From positions 1 to 64,000 of the forward strand of contig JBLHLC010000001.1 in assembly GCA_047619685.1 (NCBI GenBank): a stretch of 64,000 nucleotides of DNA, given 5' to 3'. The stretch's first letter is position 1. Every line of letters starts with the position of its first letter. The notes under the pieces were generated by a model. That model saw only the letters and a list, made by a program, of their open reading frames with translations. It did no database searches and was not told where the DNA came from. The position numbers were made by a program, and so were the translations under genes. The DNA is from JABDJZ01 sp047619685 (GTDB lineage: Bacteria > Bacteroidota > Rhodothermia > Rhodothermales > UBA10348). Below, piece by piece: positions 25,741 through 34,348 of the stretch.

Positions 25741-28101
25741 CTACGACCGGTCCGCCAGGCGAACGCTGTCCGGGAGGACGCCAATAAGGAAGTCTGACTC
25801 TGGTTGCCGTTCTGCCACCGTGACCCGCAAGGCCCGAAGTCCCTGGACACCCTGCAGTGGCTCCAGATCGAGCATCTCCACTTCGGAGTCGAGGTATCCA
25901 GCCTGCTGGAGGTATTCGATGTAGCGACTGTACTCGCGTTGCTCGGTTGCCAGAGAGTAGACGATGGCGATTTTACCCGGCTGTGTGAGTCTCTCGCCCG
26001 TACCTCGGACAAGGGCCTTGTCGATCCGCTTCTTTACGATTTCGTATCGGATGTTGTAGGCGCCATCGACATCAAACCTCTTCTCATCTGCGCGAAATTG
26101 GATGGCGAGGGGCTGAGACTGAACCAGTATCAGGTGGGTCACCTCCAGCGGGAGAGCCAGGTCCTTCTTGAGGGCCTCCATCTCCCACGCGCAACCCGCC
26201 ATGGTCATGAGTTGCCAGAGCCGAAGGTTGCGCAGGTCCAACTGATCAAACTTGGCGTCCTTTCGAAGCGAAGCCCCGGCGTAGATGTTGTAGTCCACGC
26301 CGTCGGTCCGATACTTCTCAAAGTAGTGGGGGGCCAGGCTCTGAGCGGTCTCTTGTCTGGCCTCCAGGAACCGCGACAATGTGTCGTTGATCTGAGTGAT
26401 TGACTCTTCGAAATCCCGCCTCTTGTGGTAAACCATCCCCAGTTCCGGGTTGATGGCAGCCTTGTATTCTTCGATCCGCTGGGCCACGCGGGGACTCAGG
26501 TCCGCGAGTTTCGGAAAGAGCGGCTCTACGGACCTCTGCAATAGCAGGAGCGGTTCGGATTCCTCTCCGGCGGAGAGCATTCCCTGCAACTCCTCAATCT
26601 GACGCGTCAGTCTGAATCCCAACTCGTCCAGGGCAGGCTGAGGAGCGATGCTGGCCGCTTCGATCACGACGGCAAACGCAAGACCGAGTTGCTCTTCCAG
26701 GTCGAGTCGTATGGCGTCAGCGCGAAAGGTCGAGGAACTCCTGGTATCGGAGAGTCCATAAAGCGGATACACATCCGCGAACGAGATCTGCTCGTCAGAA
26801 TCGGCTTCGGTCCCCGCCATTTGGCGCATCGCAGCCTCCCGGAAACGCCATTCGACCACGGGATGTATGGCTGTGAACCGCCGCTTGATCAGCGACTGTA
26901 TCCGATTCTCCCGCTCATCCATGATGCGGGTAAGAGCGGTTGCCAGAAGGGGAGTGACCTCGCCGAGACGCCGGGCCTGGCGCGGGCCAACGCCATTGAC
27001 TTCCTTGGACGCCAACTCAAGCAGGCCGACCGCCCGATCCCCCTGGAGAAGAGGGAACACGCCCAGGCTGCGGTAACCGAGTTGGCTGACATGGTACTCG
27101 AGCCCGGTCATTCCGTCGGCGGCTTCGAGATCCGGGACGAAGACAGGCTGACCTGTCTCAAGCGCCCTGGCATAGGCCGAAGCCTTGCGCATGGAACAGT
27201 CCGGCACTCTGTCATCACTCAGGAGCATGCTGCGACCCACAACCTCGGTGTGGTCCAGGTCACAGATGTCACCGTCGTTCAGAGCCATGATGCCCACGTC
27301 GAGGTTCTGGATTTCCAGCAAGGACCCCAGGTGTCCCTGGAGGAGCTCCAGCCCCTTGTCCGCCGTGAAGTCGCGATGGTCAAGGAGGTCGTCCTTGAGC
27401 AGAGACAGCAACTGTTGGTTGGTCACATCTGTGGCACCCAGAAGCCCAAACCCCTCAAACTCAAAACGGGCGGCTGGTAACAGCTCCATCCAGCGCGATA
27501 GATTCAACGGATCTTCCAGCAGGTCGGCGATCTCCTGAGCACTCAGGCGCGGTTTCTGACCCCGAACCTTCACTTCCACAAAACGGGTGTCGAACTCGAT
27601 CTGAAAGAATCGCTCGAGGCCGGTGTCCGGATGCCTGCGGCCCACCACAAAGGGGAGGCTGAAATCCGAAGGGGTACGGTACAATCTCTCCAGAATGAAG
27701 TGGTAGGCCTTCATTGTGCGTGCCACCGTCATATCGTCAGGAGACATCGGGCACTCTGGATTCAGCTCCGGGGAGAAGTAATCCAGAATCTCAAGCTTCC
27801 GGAACGCCTCGGTTGAATAGAACGGGGAGAGCTGAAAAGGAAGCATGGCCGCCCCAATTTGCTGGCCCATTGCAGCCCACGGAAAGACCGCACTCATCAA
27901 CTTGTTGACCAAAGGGGACTCCTGGTCAAGGTCCTTTGGGTTCAGATCGTTCGCTCCCAGGGTGGGGTGTTGCCGGACCTCCGCCAGGAAGACACTGATA
28001 AATGAGGCACCGGCCTCATCGGTACTCGGAGCCATCGACTCCCAGAATTCGATCAATGGCCTGAGACTCAGACGCTGCCGAAATGGAAACTGGTCGGGCA
28101 T
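25741..28101 (-). CDS. Large GAF-domain protein of unknown function
   Basis: 786 residues from the ATG at 28101; a TTG at 28143 would add only 14 Pro/Arg-rich residues. No signal peptide or membrane helix, so cytosolic. Residues about 255-400 fit a GAF domain (SLLEIQNLDVGIMALNDGDICDLDH ... YRSLGVFPLLQGDRAVGLLELASKEVNG). The N-terminal 250 and C-terminal 380 residues match nothing I know; the C-terminal half is rich in helices (RLTRQIEELQGML, RIEEYKAAINPE) and ends in a beta-rich tail resembling a second sensing domain. There is no kinase, cyclase or HTH output. It runs between the SixA and FixL-like kinase genes, divergent from the kinase, so it might feed that pathway. Conserved in Bacteroidota as I recall, role unknown. 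Confidence 0.7.
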   Translation of the reverse strand: MPDQFPFRQRLSLRPLIEFWESMAPSTDEAGASFISVFLAEVRQHPTLGANDLNPKDLDQESPLVNKLMSAVFPWAAMGQQIGAAMLPFQLSPFYSTEAFRKLEILDYFSPELNPECPMSPDDMTVARTMKAYHFILERLYRTPSDFSLPFVVGRRHPDTGLERFFQIEFDTRFVEVKVRGQKPRLSAQEIADLLEDPLNLSRWMELLPAARFEFEGFGLLGATDVTNQQLLSLLKDDLLDHRDFTADKGLELLQGHLGSLLEIQNLDVGIMALNDGDICDLDHTEVVGRSMLLSDDRVPDCSMRKASAYARALETGQPVFVPDLEAADGMTGLEYHVSQLGYRSLGVFPLLQGDRAVGLLELASKEVNGVGPRQARRLGEVTPLLATALTRIMDERENRIQSLIKRRFTAIHPVVEWRFREAAMRQMAGTEADSDEQISFADVYPLYGLSDTRSSSTFRADAIRLDLEEQLGLAFAVVIEAASIAPQPALDELGFRLTRQIEELQGMLSAGEESEPLLLLQRSVEPLFPKLADLSPRVAQRIEEYKAAINPELGMVYHKRRDFEESITQINDTLSRFLEARQETAQSLAPHYFEKYRTDGVDYNIYAGASLRKDAKFDQLDLRNLRLWQLMTMAGCAWEMEALKKDLALPLEVTHLILVQSQPLAIQFRADEKRFDVDGAYNIRYEIVKKRIDKALVRGTGERLTQPGKIAIVYSLATEQREYSRYIEYLQQAGYLDSEVEMLDLEPLQGVQGLRALRVTVAERQPESDFLIGVLPDSVRLADRS

Positions 28102-28238
28102 GGGCTTGGGGGAACAGGGGGGACGGACAACACTCGGTTGCAAAGAACGGCAAAATATTACAGGGGTTGTAATTTGAGTGCCTGACGGCGGTTGCTATGG
28201 ATTAGTTTTGCGGTCCCAAGGCAATCCCAACAGCTCAC

Positions 28239-29597
28239 ATGATGAACGTTCTCCTGGCCAATGCCACGGATGAGGAGCACGCTCGGGTCGTGGCCGTGCT
28301 CGGACCGGATCTTTCCATTGGAAAGCTTGATTCGGATCGGACTGACTACGACTGGCCGCTGGCCGTGGTGTTTTTCCGGACCGCAGAATCAGCGCTGGAA
28401 ACGCTGCGGAAGGCCCGCAATGCTGTCGGGGAGTCCACTGTCCTGGTTGGCGTTTCGGTGGAGCCTGTGGATGCCCACTCGCTGATCGCAGAGGGACTTG
28501 ACGATCTATCTCTTTCCTTGGACGGTTTTCTGTCCCGATACCCGTTTCTGGTGGCCAGACTGCGGCAGCGCGCCAGACGCCAACTTCGGCTCCAGGCCAT
28601 CATGGAGAATACGGTCGATGGAATCGTCGTCATCGATGAGGTCGGCACCATGCACTCGGTAAACAAGGCCGTTACGACCATCTTTGGCTTCGGCCCGGAG
28701 GAACTGCTGGGCCAAAATGTCAGCATGCTCATGCCGTCGCCAGACCGGGAGAAGCATGACGGATACCTCTCAAGCTTCCTGAGCACCCGTGAGCCCCGGA
28801 TCATCGGCATTGGGCGCGAGGTGGTCGGGAAGAGGAAAAATGGCTCCTTGTTTCCCTTGGACCTGGCCGTCTCGGAGGTTCAACTGGACGGGGCAAGCAT
28901 GTTCACCGGGGTCGTCAGGGACATTTCGCATCGGCGCGAACTGGAGAGTGAGGTCCTGCGGGCCGGCGAAGAAGAACGACGACGCATAGGGCGAGATCTG
29001 CACGACGGGCTTGGGCAGGCGCTCACCGGGACGGGACTCATTGCACAGAACGTTGCCCGATCACTCAGCAAGGCGGGGAATCCGGCTGCAGCGGATGTCT
29101 TGGAGATTGCCGATCTGATCAGAGATGCCGACGAGCAGGCGCGCGCACTGGCTCAGGGACTCGTGCCTGTAGAGCTGGACCGCAACGGCCTGTCGGCTGC
29201 TTTGGAGCGCCTCTGCAAGCAGGCACAGCGGCTCTTTGGAGGTTCTTGTGAGTACGAGCGGGGAGAACCCCTGGTCATCTCAGACTCCAATGCCGTCATC
29301 AACGTGTACCGCATCGCCCAGGAAGCGGTCAGCAACGCATTCAAGCATGGTCGGGCAGACAAAGTCTGCGTGACATTGGTCGAGGTCGGGGATTTCTTCC
29401 AGCTACGGGTCACTGACAATGGCATCGGATTCTCACCAAAGGCCGGGGAGTCTTCCGGCATGGGCGTCCGAATCATGCACTACCGTGCCAGCGTACTGGG
29501 CGGGCAACTTCACATTCGGACACGGAAGGAAGGGGGGACCCTGGTTTCCTGTGATATTCTCCGCCCGGACGGACAATCAGAGCGAGCTGAGAAATGA
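28239..29597 (+). CDS. PAS-domain NarL/FixL-type sensor histidine kinase
   Basis: 452 residues, ATG at 28239 (or the next codon). Residues 1-110 look like a receiver domain without the usual acidic pocket. Residues about 117-235 form a PAS domain very close to FixL (IMENTVDGIVVIDEVGTMHSVNKAVTTIFGFG ... MPSPDREKHDGYLSSFL), which in FixL binds haem and senses oxygen. Then a HisKA_3 helix with IGRDLHDGLGQ, phospho-acceptor His255, and an HATPase with NVYRIAQEAVSNAFKHG and DNGIGF. It overlaps the response regulator by ATGA. With the stress genes downstream, an oxygen or redox sensor is likely; haem binding is inferred only from similarity. Confidence 0.9.
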   Translation: MMNVLLANATDEEHARVVAVLGPDLSIGKLDSDRTDYDWPLAVVFFRTAESALETLRKARNAVGESTVLVGVSVEPVDAHSLIAEGLDDLSLSLDGFLSRYPFLVARLRQRARRQLRLQAIMENTVDGIVVIDEVGTMHSVNKAVTTIFGFGPEELLGQNVSMLMPSPDREKHDGYLSSFLSTREPRIIGIGREVVGKRKNGSLFPLDLAVSEVQLDGASMFTGVVRDISHRRELESEVLRAGEEERRRIGRDLHDGLGQALTGTGLIAQNVARSLSKAGNPAAADVLEIADLIRDADEQARALAQGLVPVELDRNGLSAALERLCKQAQRLFGGSCEYERGEPLVISDSNAVINVYRIAQEAVSNAFKHGRADKVCVTLVEVGDFFQLRVTDNGIGFSPKAGESSGMGVRIMHYRASVLGGQLHIRTRKEGGTLVSCDILRPDGQSERAEK

Positions 29598-30244
29598 CAA
29601 GGATTCTTCTGGTCGACGACCATCCACTCATGAGGAAGGGTCTGGCGATGTCCTTACAGTCAGAGTCCGACCTCGAAGTGGTGGCGCAGTGCGCGGATGC
29701 GGAGGAGGCGATGGAGATTTTTGCCGAGGCCAATCCAGACTTGGCCATCATTGACGTCTCTCTCCCCGGCATGTCCGGCCTCGAGTTGATCAAGCACTTG
29801 CTGGCCATCCGGGAAGACCTGAAGGTGTTGGTTGCGTCCAGGCACGATGAGTCCCTCTATGCAGAGCGCGCCATCCGTGCGGGCGCCCGCGGGTACGTGA
29901 TGAAGCTTGAGGCCGGGGATGTCATTCTCAAGGCGGTCCGGCGCGTCCTCAACGGTGGCATTTATGTTTCCGAAGAGATTAACGAACGCCTGCTGCTGGG
30001 CATGGTCCGCGGGCAGGACACCCTGGCGCAGTCTCCCTTGGAGGTCTTGAGCGACCGTGAGTTGGAGGTGTTCGAGATGACCGGAAGAGGTTTCGGCACA
30101 AGGGACATCGCGGAGAAGCTCCATCTCTCCGTGAAGACGGTGGAGTCGTATCGTGCCCGGATCAAGAACAAGCTCAATCTGGAGAATGCGGCCGAGTTGA
30201 TGCAACACGCCGTGAATTGGGTTGAGGGCGAAGGCGCTCGCTAG
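29594..30244 (+). CDS. NarL/LuxR-type response regulator
   Basis: 216 residues. Receiver domain with LLVDDHP (Asp8-9), phospho-acceptor Asp54 in AIIDVSLPG, and the Lys/Arg-rich alpha-5 region; then a C-terminal LuxR helix-turn-helix (LSDRELEVFEMTGRGFGTRDIAEKLHLSVKTVESYRARIKNKL). One unusual point is VLVASRHDESLYAERA, where the family normally has (V/L)S..D. It is the cognate regulator of the kinase by ATGA overlap. It is followed by 154 bases with inverted repeats and then the universal stress gene, which it probably controls. Confidence 0.93.
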   Translation: MTRILLVDDHPLMRKGLAMSLQSESDLEVVAQCADAEEAMEIFAEANPDLAIIDVSLPGMSGLELIKHLLAIREDLKVLVASRHDESLYAERAIRAGARGYVMKLEAGDVILKAVRRVLNGGIYVSEEINERLLLGMVRGQDTLAQSPLEVLSDRELEVFEMTGRGFGTRDIAEKLHLSVKTVESYRARIKNKLNLENAAELMQHAVNWVEGEGAR

Positions 30245-30350
30245 GGGGGCTTCAGGTGGCGTAGGGATACCCCTTACAAATAGGCGGTAACCGCTCCCCA
30301 CAAGCCATTCGCCTTCATCCCGGCTTCAACAGGGCCTCAGGACGCGTACT

Positions 30351-30372
30351 CTTTGGGTGAGCATACCCAAAG
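30351..30372. promoter_or_regulatory. Candidate operator: inverted repeat ahead of the stress gene
   Basis: CTTTGGGT and ACCCAAAG form a perfect 8-bp inverted repeat with a six-base spacer, centred about 38 bases before the universal stress protein ATG. Further upstream are GCGGT-A-ACCGC (30284-30294) and GGG-ATA-CCC (30264-30272). NarL/DosR-type regulators bind such symmetric GGG/CCC-flanked sites, so these are plausible targets of the neighbouring response regulator. No experimental or comparative support here. Confidence 0.4.
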
Positions 30373-30398
30373 CCCGCTCACGCGGGGGAGCGTCCACC

Positions 30399-31335
30399 AT
30401 GATCCGGTTTGAAAACATACTTGCAGCCCAGGATGTTTCCGATTGCTCCGAGCAGTCCCTCCGAGCCGCCGTGCAACTGGCCAGGGACTCTGGAGCTCGG
30501 CTCCACGAGGTATATGCCCACGTCCTGCACGACGACCCGTTTACCCCAACCGTGGCTCAAGACCACATGGATCAGGTGCGAGCCGCACTTGACGACGGGG
30601 TTACGCTCGCGACCGGGACCTCCGAACTGCTTGACATAAAAAACGTGGTCCTGAGGGACGTATCGGCCGCGTCGGCAATCGTCCACCACGCCGCCGATAA
30701 CAAGATTGACCTCATCGTTTTAGGCACCCACGGGCGTCGCGGGCTACGCCGGATGGTGCTGGGTTCGGTGGCTGAAGAGGTGGTCAGGATGGCGGGATGC
30801 GCGGTCTTGACAGTACATCCGGGAGACCGGACTGAGATACTCGAGTCCGATCAGGAGGCCGAGATTCTCCTGCCGTTGGACTTCAGCAAAAGCTCCATGG
30901 CCGCGGTTCCTCTGGCCCGCGAATTGGCGTCAATGAACCGGGCACGTCTTCGCGTCTTGCACGTCGTTCAGGAGACCGTGTACCCGGCGTTTTACGACGC
31001 CGGAGCTTTTTCGCTCTACGACGCCCAGCCCGATATAGAAGAACACGCGCTGGCCCATCTGAAAGAGGCCTACTCCAGGACGGCAGGTCCCATTGTCCCG
31101 GTGGTGTTCGAAGTTTTGGTGGGACACCCGGCCGCCGAGATCGCAAGGAGAGCAGAGGAACTCGGGGCAGGAATGATTGTCATGGCGACCCACGGCCTGG
31201 GAGGAATGGCCCACCATGGGCAGTGTCGCTGAGCGAGTGGTTCGGTCGGCCCACGTCCCTGTACTCACGGTGCGTGGAGATGGACGCATTCCATCGGAAA
31301 AGGCCGGGCTCGCGGCCGCGGCCCATCGGAACTAA
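30399..31335 (+). pseudogene. Tandem universal stress protein with a 3' frameshift
   Basis: The ATG at 30399 starts a protein with two UspA domains: residues 1-145 (MIRFENILAAQDVSDCSEQS ... GTHGRRGLRRMVLGSVAEEVV) and about 150-277. The second domain should end like the first, but the frame runs into MAHHGQCR and stops at 31230-31232. From about 31214 the adjacent frame supplies the missing end, MGSVAERVVRSAHVPVLTVRGDG, and stops at 31333-31335. Against domain 1 the linker between GG and GSV is five bases short, so a deletion of five (or a one-base insertion) explains it. The first domain and ATP-binding GTHG-type loops are intact, so a shortened protein may still be made. Sequencing error cannot be excluded. 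Confidence 0.8.
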
Positions 31336-31348
31336 ACACGGAAAGAAC

Positions 31349-31768
31349 ATGAACATCCCAAGCTCACATTTCATTCTTTCGCGTCGGGCCAAGGTTAGTC
31401 TGAAGAAGGACTATAAGCTGACCATGGAGATCGAATTTGAGGTTGAGGAGGAGCCCGAGATATTCGTTGTCGTCGAGCAGATGCCGGAAATCATCGGTGG
31501 GAATGCCAAGATCTATGAGAACCTGGTGTACCCCGTTATCGCACGCCAGGCTGGGGTGGAAGGCCTCTCTGTCATTCAGGTTGTGGTCGAACCGGACGGA
31601 ACGCCGTCTGACATCACAGTTGCACGCTCGGCATCAGAGATGCTCGATCAAGCTGCCATCACGGCCGTGTCGCAGCTCAGGTTCATTCCCGGCAAACAGC
31701 GGGGCGTCCCCGTTAGAGTCCGGATGGCCATTCCAATTCGTTTTCGCCTGAAACGGGCAACGTGCTGA
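31349..31768 (+). CDS. TonB C-terminal domain protein lacking a membrane anchor
   Basis: 139 residues from the ATG at 31349. The C-terminal 90 residues are a good TonB domain (FVVVEQMPEIIGGNAKIYENLVYPVIARQAGVEGLSVIQVVVEPDGTPSDITVARSASEMLDQAAITAVSQLRFIPGKQRGVPVRVRMAIPIRF). Normal Bacteroidota TonB proteins begin LKKxYxL then have a transmembrane helix and a Glu/Pro spacer. Here KVSLKKDYKLTMEI runs straight into EFEVEEEPEIF, so the helix is missing, apparently by internal deletion. It cannot reach the inner-membrane ExbBD in the usual way. It lies in the decaying stress locus. Either a degenerate gene or a soluble adaptor. Confidence 0.75.
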   Translation: MNIPSSHFILSRRAKVSLKKDYKLTMEIEFEVEEEPEIFVVVEQMPEIIGGNAKIYENLVYPVIARQAGVEGLSVIQVVVEPDGTPSDITVARSASEMLDQAAITAVSQLRFIPGKQRGVPVRVRMAIPIRFRLKRATC

Positions 31769-31774
31769 CACATC

Positions 31775-32824
31775 ATGATCTGGCCGGTCAACCCGACCGC
31801 TTTGGTCGCTAACCGCATGACGCGCAGTCCTATGGGAGAGAATCCGTGGCAGACACGCGAGGAAGATTTGTGGTCAATCCGGGAGCATGAAAAGCGCTCG
31901 CGGTTTGTGATCAATTACGCGGTCCTGGCGCCCTCCAGCCTCAATACGCAACCCTGGCTCTTTTCTGTGGATCAGGACAGAATTGAGATGTTTGCCGACA
32001 GAAGGCGTGGTCTGGCTGTGGCCGACCCCGACGATCGGCAGTTGACCATTTCATGCGGCGCCGCCCTTCACTACCTGACGCTTGCGATGCGCCGCTTTGG
32101 ACGCAAGCCTGTGGTGCACACGTTTCCGGACCTTTCCCGGCCTGACCTTCTGGCCGTGATACGGTGGGGTGGGGTCGAGAAACCATCTCCAGGCGTGCTT
32201 CGAGAGTTCGAGGCCATCAAGTATCGGAGAGGGGAGTACGCCCAACTTGCGCCAACGGAAATTTCGGAGGCGGCGATAGCGAAAATCGTAAACGGCTTCG
32301 ATGGCTCAGGGACACGGCTGAACCTTTTGGCAGACAGGGACGATCGACGCGCCCTGGCTGAAATCGTACATGCCGCGGCTTCAGAGCAGGCTGCGGACGG
32401 ACGCTTTCGTCGTGAGCAGGCAAGCTGGACCCATCCAGACCGGCGACGCAGCCGGGATGGTCTGCCGAATGCCCAGTCTATTCGAAAATCTGGCGTCAAC
32501 GGGCTGCCTTCGCTGACGGATTTCGTGAGTGACGTCGTCAACTCGGGTCCCGTCGTCTTCATGCTTGCCTCCCGAAACGACTCGCACGCCAGTTGGCTCG
32601 AGACTGGTCAGGCTATGGCGCGTCTTCTGCTGTTGGTGGCTGGCGTGGGCTTGTCCGGCCAGTTCATGAACGAGCCGCTGGAGATCCCCCGCCTCCGGGA
32701 GCGCGTGGAAGGCATGTAGGAGCCAGGTTACCGGGCCCAGGCTATTATCAGAGTGGGCGTCGGCCGGTCCTCAAAATCAAGTCTGAGGCGCCCCATCAGC
32801 GAGGTCCTGCTTAACGTCTACTAA
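31775..32824 (+). pseudogene. Acg-like nitroreductase interrupted by an in-frame stop
   Basis: The ATG at 31775 gives a 314-residue nitroreductase-family protein (SSLNTQPWLF substrate/FMN region, ADRRRGLAVADPDDRQLTISCGAALHYL, and GLSGQFMNEPLEIPRLRERV) that stops at a TAG at 32717-32719. Reading on in the same frame gives EPGYRAQAIIRVGVGRSSKSSLRRPISEVL and a stop at 32822-32824. This is the expected C-terminus of the family (PQ.I.R.GYG.......RRPVSEVL). So a single codon change to TAG splits an otherwise complete gene. Acg-type nitroreductases bind FMN and are induced with universal stress proteins in hypoxia regulons such as DosR of Mycobacterium. Read-through or assembly error are the alternatives. 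Confidence 0.82.
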
Positions 32825-32863
32825 GAAGGCTGTTGAACAGGTGGCGCACGCCACTGCACCTTT

Positions 32864-33598
32864 CTAGGCGTGGAGCCGGAGGAAATCGGACAACAGGTGG
32901 TCCACTTCGGTTGTGTGCCTGAGGTCCGCGACGATTCTGTCGAAGACCTCTTGGGAGGGGAGTTCCGCCAGGTAGTGTTCGCGATACGCCAGGAGGCGTT
33001 CCCTTTCGCGGCGTGCGTCCAACTCTGAGTGAAACTGGGTCCCGTACATGGGCACTCCGCCTATCCGGAAGGCCTGATTGGGCTGCGAGTCGTTGTTGGC
33101 CAGTTCAATGGCACCCGGGGGAAGCTCCGAGACCCGGTCGTGATGTCCCATGTTGGCCATGAAGGTCTTTGGAAAACCGGAAAAGAGCCTGTCTTCGATA
33201 CCCGCCGTGGTAAGGTTCACCCGAAGGCAGCCCATTTCGGCGCGGGAGCCATCATGGATGACGCGTCCGCCCAGCGCCCGGGCAATCATCTGGTGTCCCC
33301 AGCACGAGCCAAAGGTTGGCGTGGCCCGGTCGGCTGCATGGCGGATGAGCGAGAGCGCCGCTTCGGTCCACGGGTAGTCCTGGGTGGCGGAAAAGGCGCC
33401 TGCGCCACCAATCATGAAGGCGTCTACGGTGTCCAAAAGAGCGGCGGGAATATCATCGCGCACCACATTCTTTGTCACCATGTGACTGGCAGGGATGCGA
33501 CAACGCTCCAGAAAACACTGCTGCTCCTGCTTCTCCATCTCGGGCTCGGATCTGGCCTGGAGGAGCAGAATGCGGGGGGTGGGCTTGGCAGAAGTCAT
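32864..33598 (-). CDS. Class I glutamine amidotransferase-like protein
   Basis: 244 residues from the ATG at 33598 (an in-frame reading to 33736 adds 46 residues that overlap maf). The catalytic triad is visible: Cys99 in FGSCWGHQ, His190 and Glu192 in YGTQFHSEL. Stand-alone members of this family hydrolyse glutamine or gamma-glutamyl compounds such as gamma-glutamyl-GABA (PuuD-like) or act in guanosine/carbamoyl transfer; no synthase partner is adjacent. The gene follows maf by 16 bases on the same strand, so both are likely on one transcript. Substrate not identified. Confidence 0.88.
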   Translation of the reverse strand: MTSAKPTPRILLLQARSEPEMEKQEQQCFLERCRIPASHMVTKNVVRDDIPAALLDTVDAFMIGGAGAFSATQDYPWTEAALSLIRHAADRATPTFGSCWGHQMIARALGGRVIHDGSRAEMGCLRVNLTTAGIEDRLFSGFPKTFMANMGHHDRVSELPPGAIELANNDSQPNQAFRIGGVPMYGTQFHSELDARRERERLLAYREHYLAELPSQEVFDRIVADLRHTTEVDHLLSDFLRLHA

Positions 33599-33614
33599 GG
33601 CGCCCGCCAACGGC

Positions 33615-34223
33615 CTATCCGTCCAGCAGATCCGAGAATTCCCGCCTAAGCAACAAATACATCGTCCTGAGTGGGAGCCCCACGACGTTATAAAAGTCGC
33701 CCTGAATGCGGTCAACGAAGAGCGCACCGGCGTCATCCTGGATTCCGTACGCGCCAGCCTTGTCCATCGGCGAACCCCCGGCCACGTAGCGCGCTATTTC
33801 GACCGGGGACAGGTCGCCAAAGGTCACCGTTGTTTCTGCGTAGGTCGAGCGACTCCGCCCAGTTTGCTCATGGACAAGGGCGATACCCGTGTAGACGGTA
33901 TGGGAGCGCGCCGAGAGGCTGCTGAGCATCTGCCGGGCGTCGGCTTCATCAACCGGCTTTCCCAGGATCTGGCCTTCCAGTACGACAATGGTGTCTGCAC
34001 CCAGGACCAGGGCCTCGGGGTGCCGGGCCGCAACACTCGCGGCTTTGTCCGTGGCGAGATTCTGGACCAATTCTACGGGGTCGGCACCGGGGGGGACGAC
34101 TTCTGGGGCGTCGCTGGGAATGACATCTGGCGAGAGACCTAACTGTTGAAGGAGGACCTTTCGCCTGGGTGACTGCGAAGCCAGTATAAAGCGGGTATTG
34201 AACCTGATGGTGGATTGAGGCAC
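33615..34223 (-). CDS. maf: Maf-family nucleotide pyrophosphatase
   Basis: 202 residues. Typical Maf N-terminus ILASQSPRRKVLLQQLG, then VLGADTIVV with the catalytic Asp, and the GAYGIQDDAG and RIQGDFYNVVGLPL motifs that contact base and phosphates. Maf/YhdE enzymes hydrolyse dTTP, UTP and some modified nucleotides to monophosphates as a house-cleaning activity and also slow septum formation when overproduced. Starts 126 bases from the divergent ParA gene; runs with the glutamine amidotransferase. Confidence 0.94.
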   Translation of the reverse strand: MPQSTIRFNTRFILASQSPRRKVLLQQLGLSPDVIPSDAPEVVPPGADPVELVQNLATDKAASVAARHPEALVLGADTIVVLEGQILGKPVDEADARQMLSSLSARSHTVYTGIALVHEQTGRSRSTYAETTVTFGDLSPVEIARYVAGGSPMDKAGAYGIQDDAGALFVDRIQGDFYNVVGLPLRTMYLLLRREFSDLLDG

Positions 34224-34348
34224 GGTCTCCTGAAGGTCTGTGGGGGCAAGCTCGGGCGAGGCGATGGGGCAGAACGACAGTTGCGAGCTTTTTGTTGACC
34301 GAGGATCTGCACGGGTCTACTTTCTCGGATGCAAAGCCTCCTCTTCCG

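Noticed and set aside
28203..28210. TAGTTTTG, matching the Bacteroidota -7 element TAnnTTTG, ahead of the FixL-like kinase
   Set aside because: No TTG -33 element lies at the usual distance of about 19-21 bases, so it is not listed as a promoter.
30399..31335. Programmed ribosomal frameshifting as an explanation for the stress-protein shift
   Set aside because: No slippery heptamer or obvious downstream structure was seen at the shift; a deletion or sequencing error is simpler.
32841..32854. GTGGCG-CA-CGCCAC inverted repeat between the nitroreductase and the amidotransferase
   Set aside because: The two-base loop cannot form a normal stem-loop terminator and no U-run follows directly; it may be a chance palindrome.
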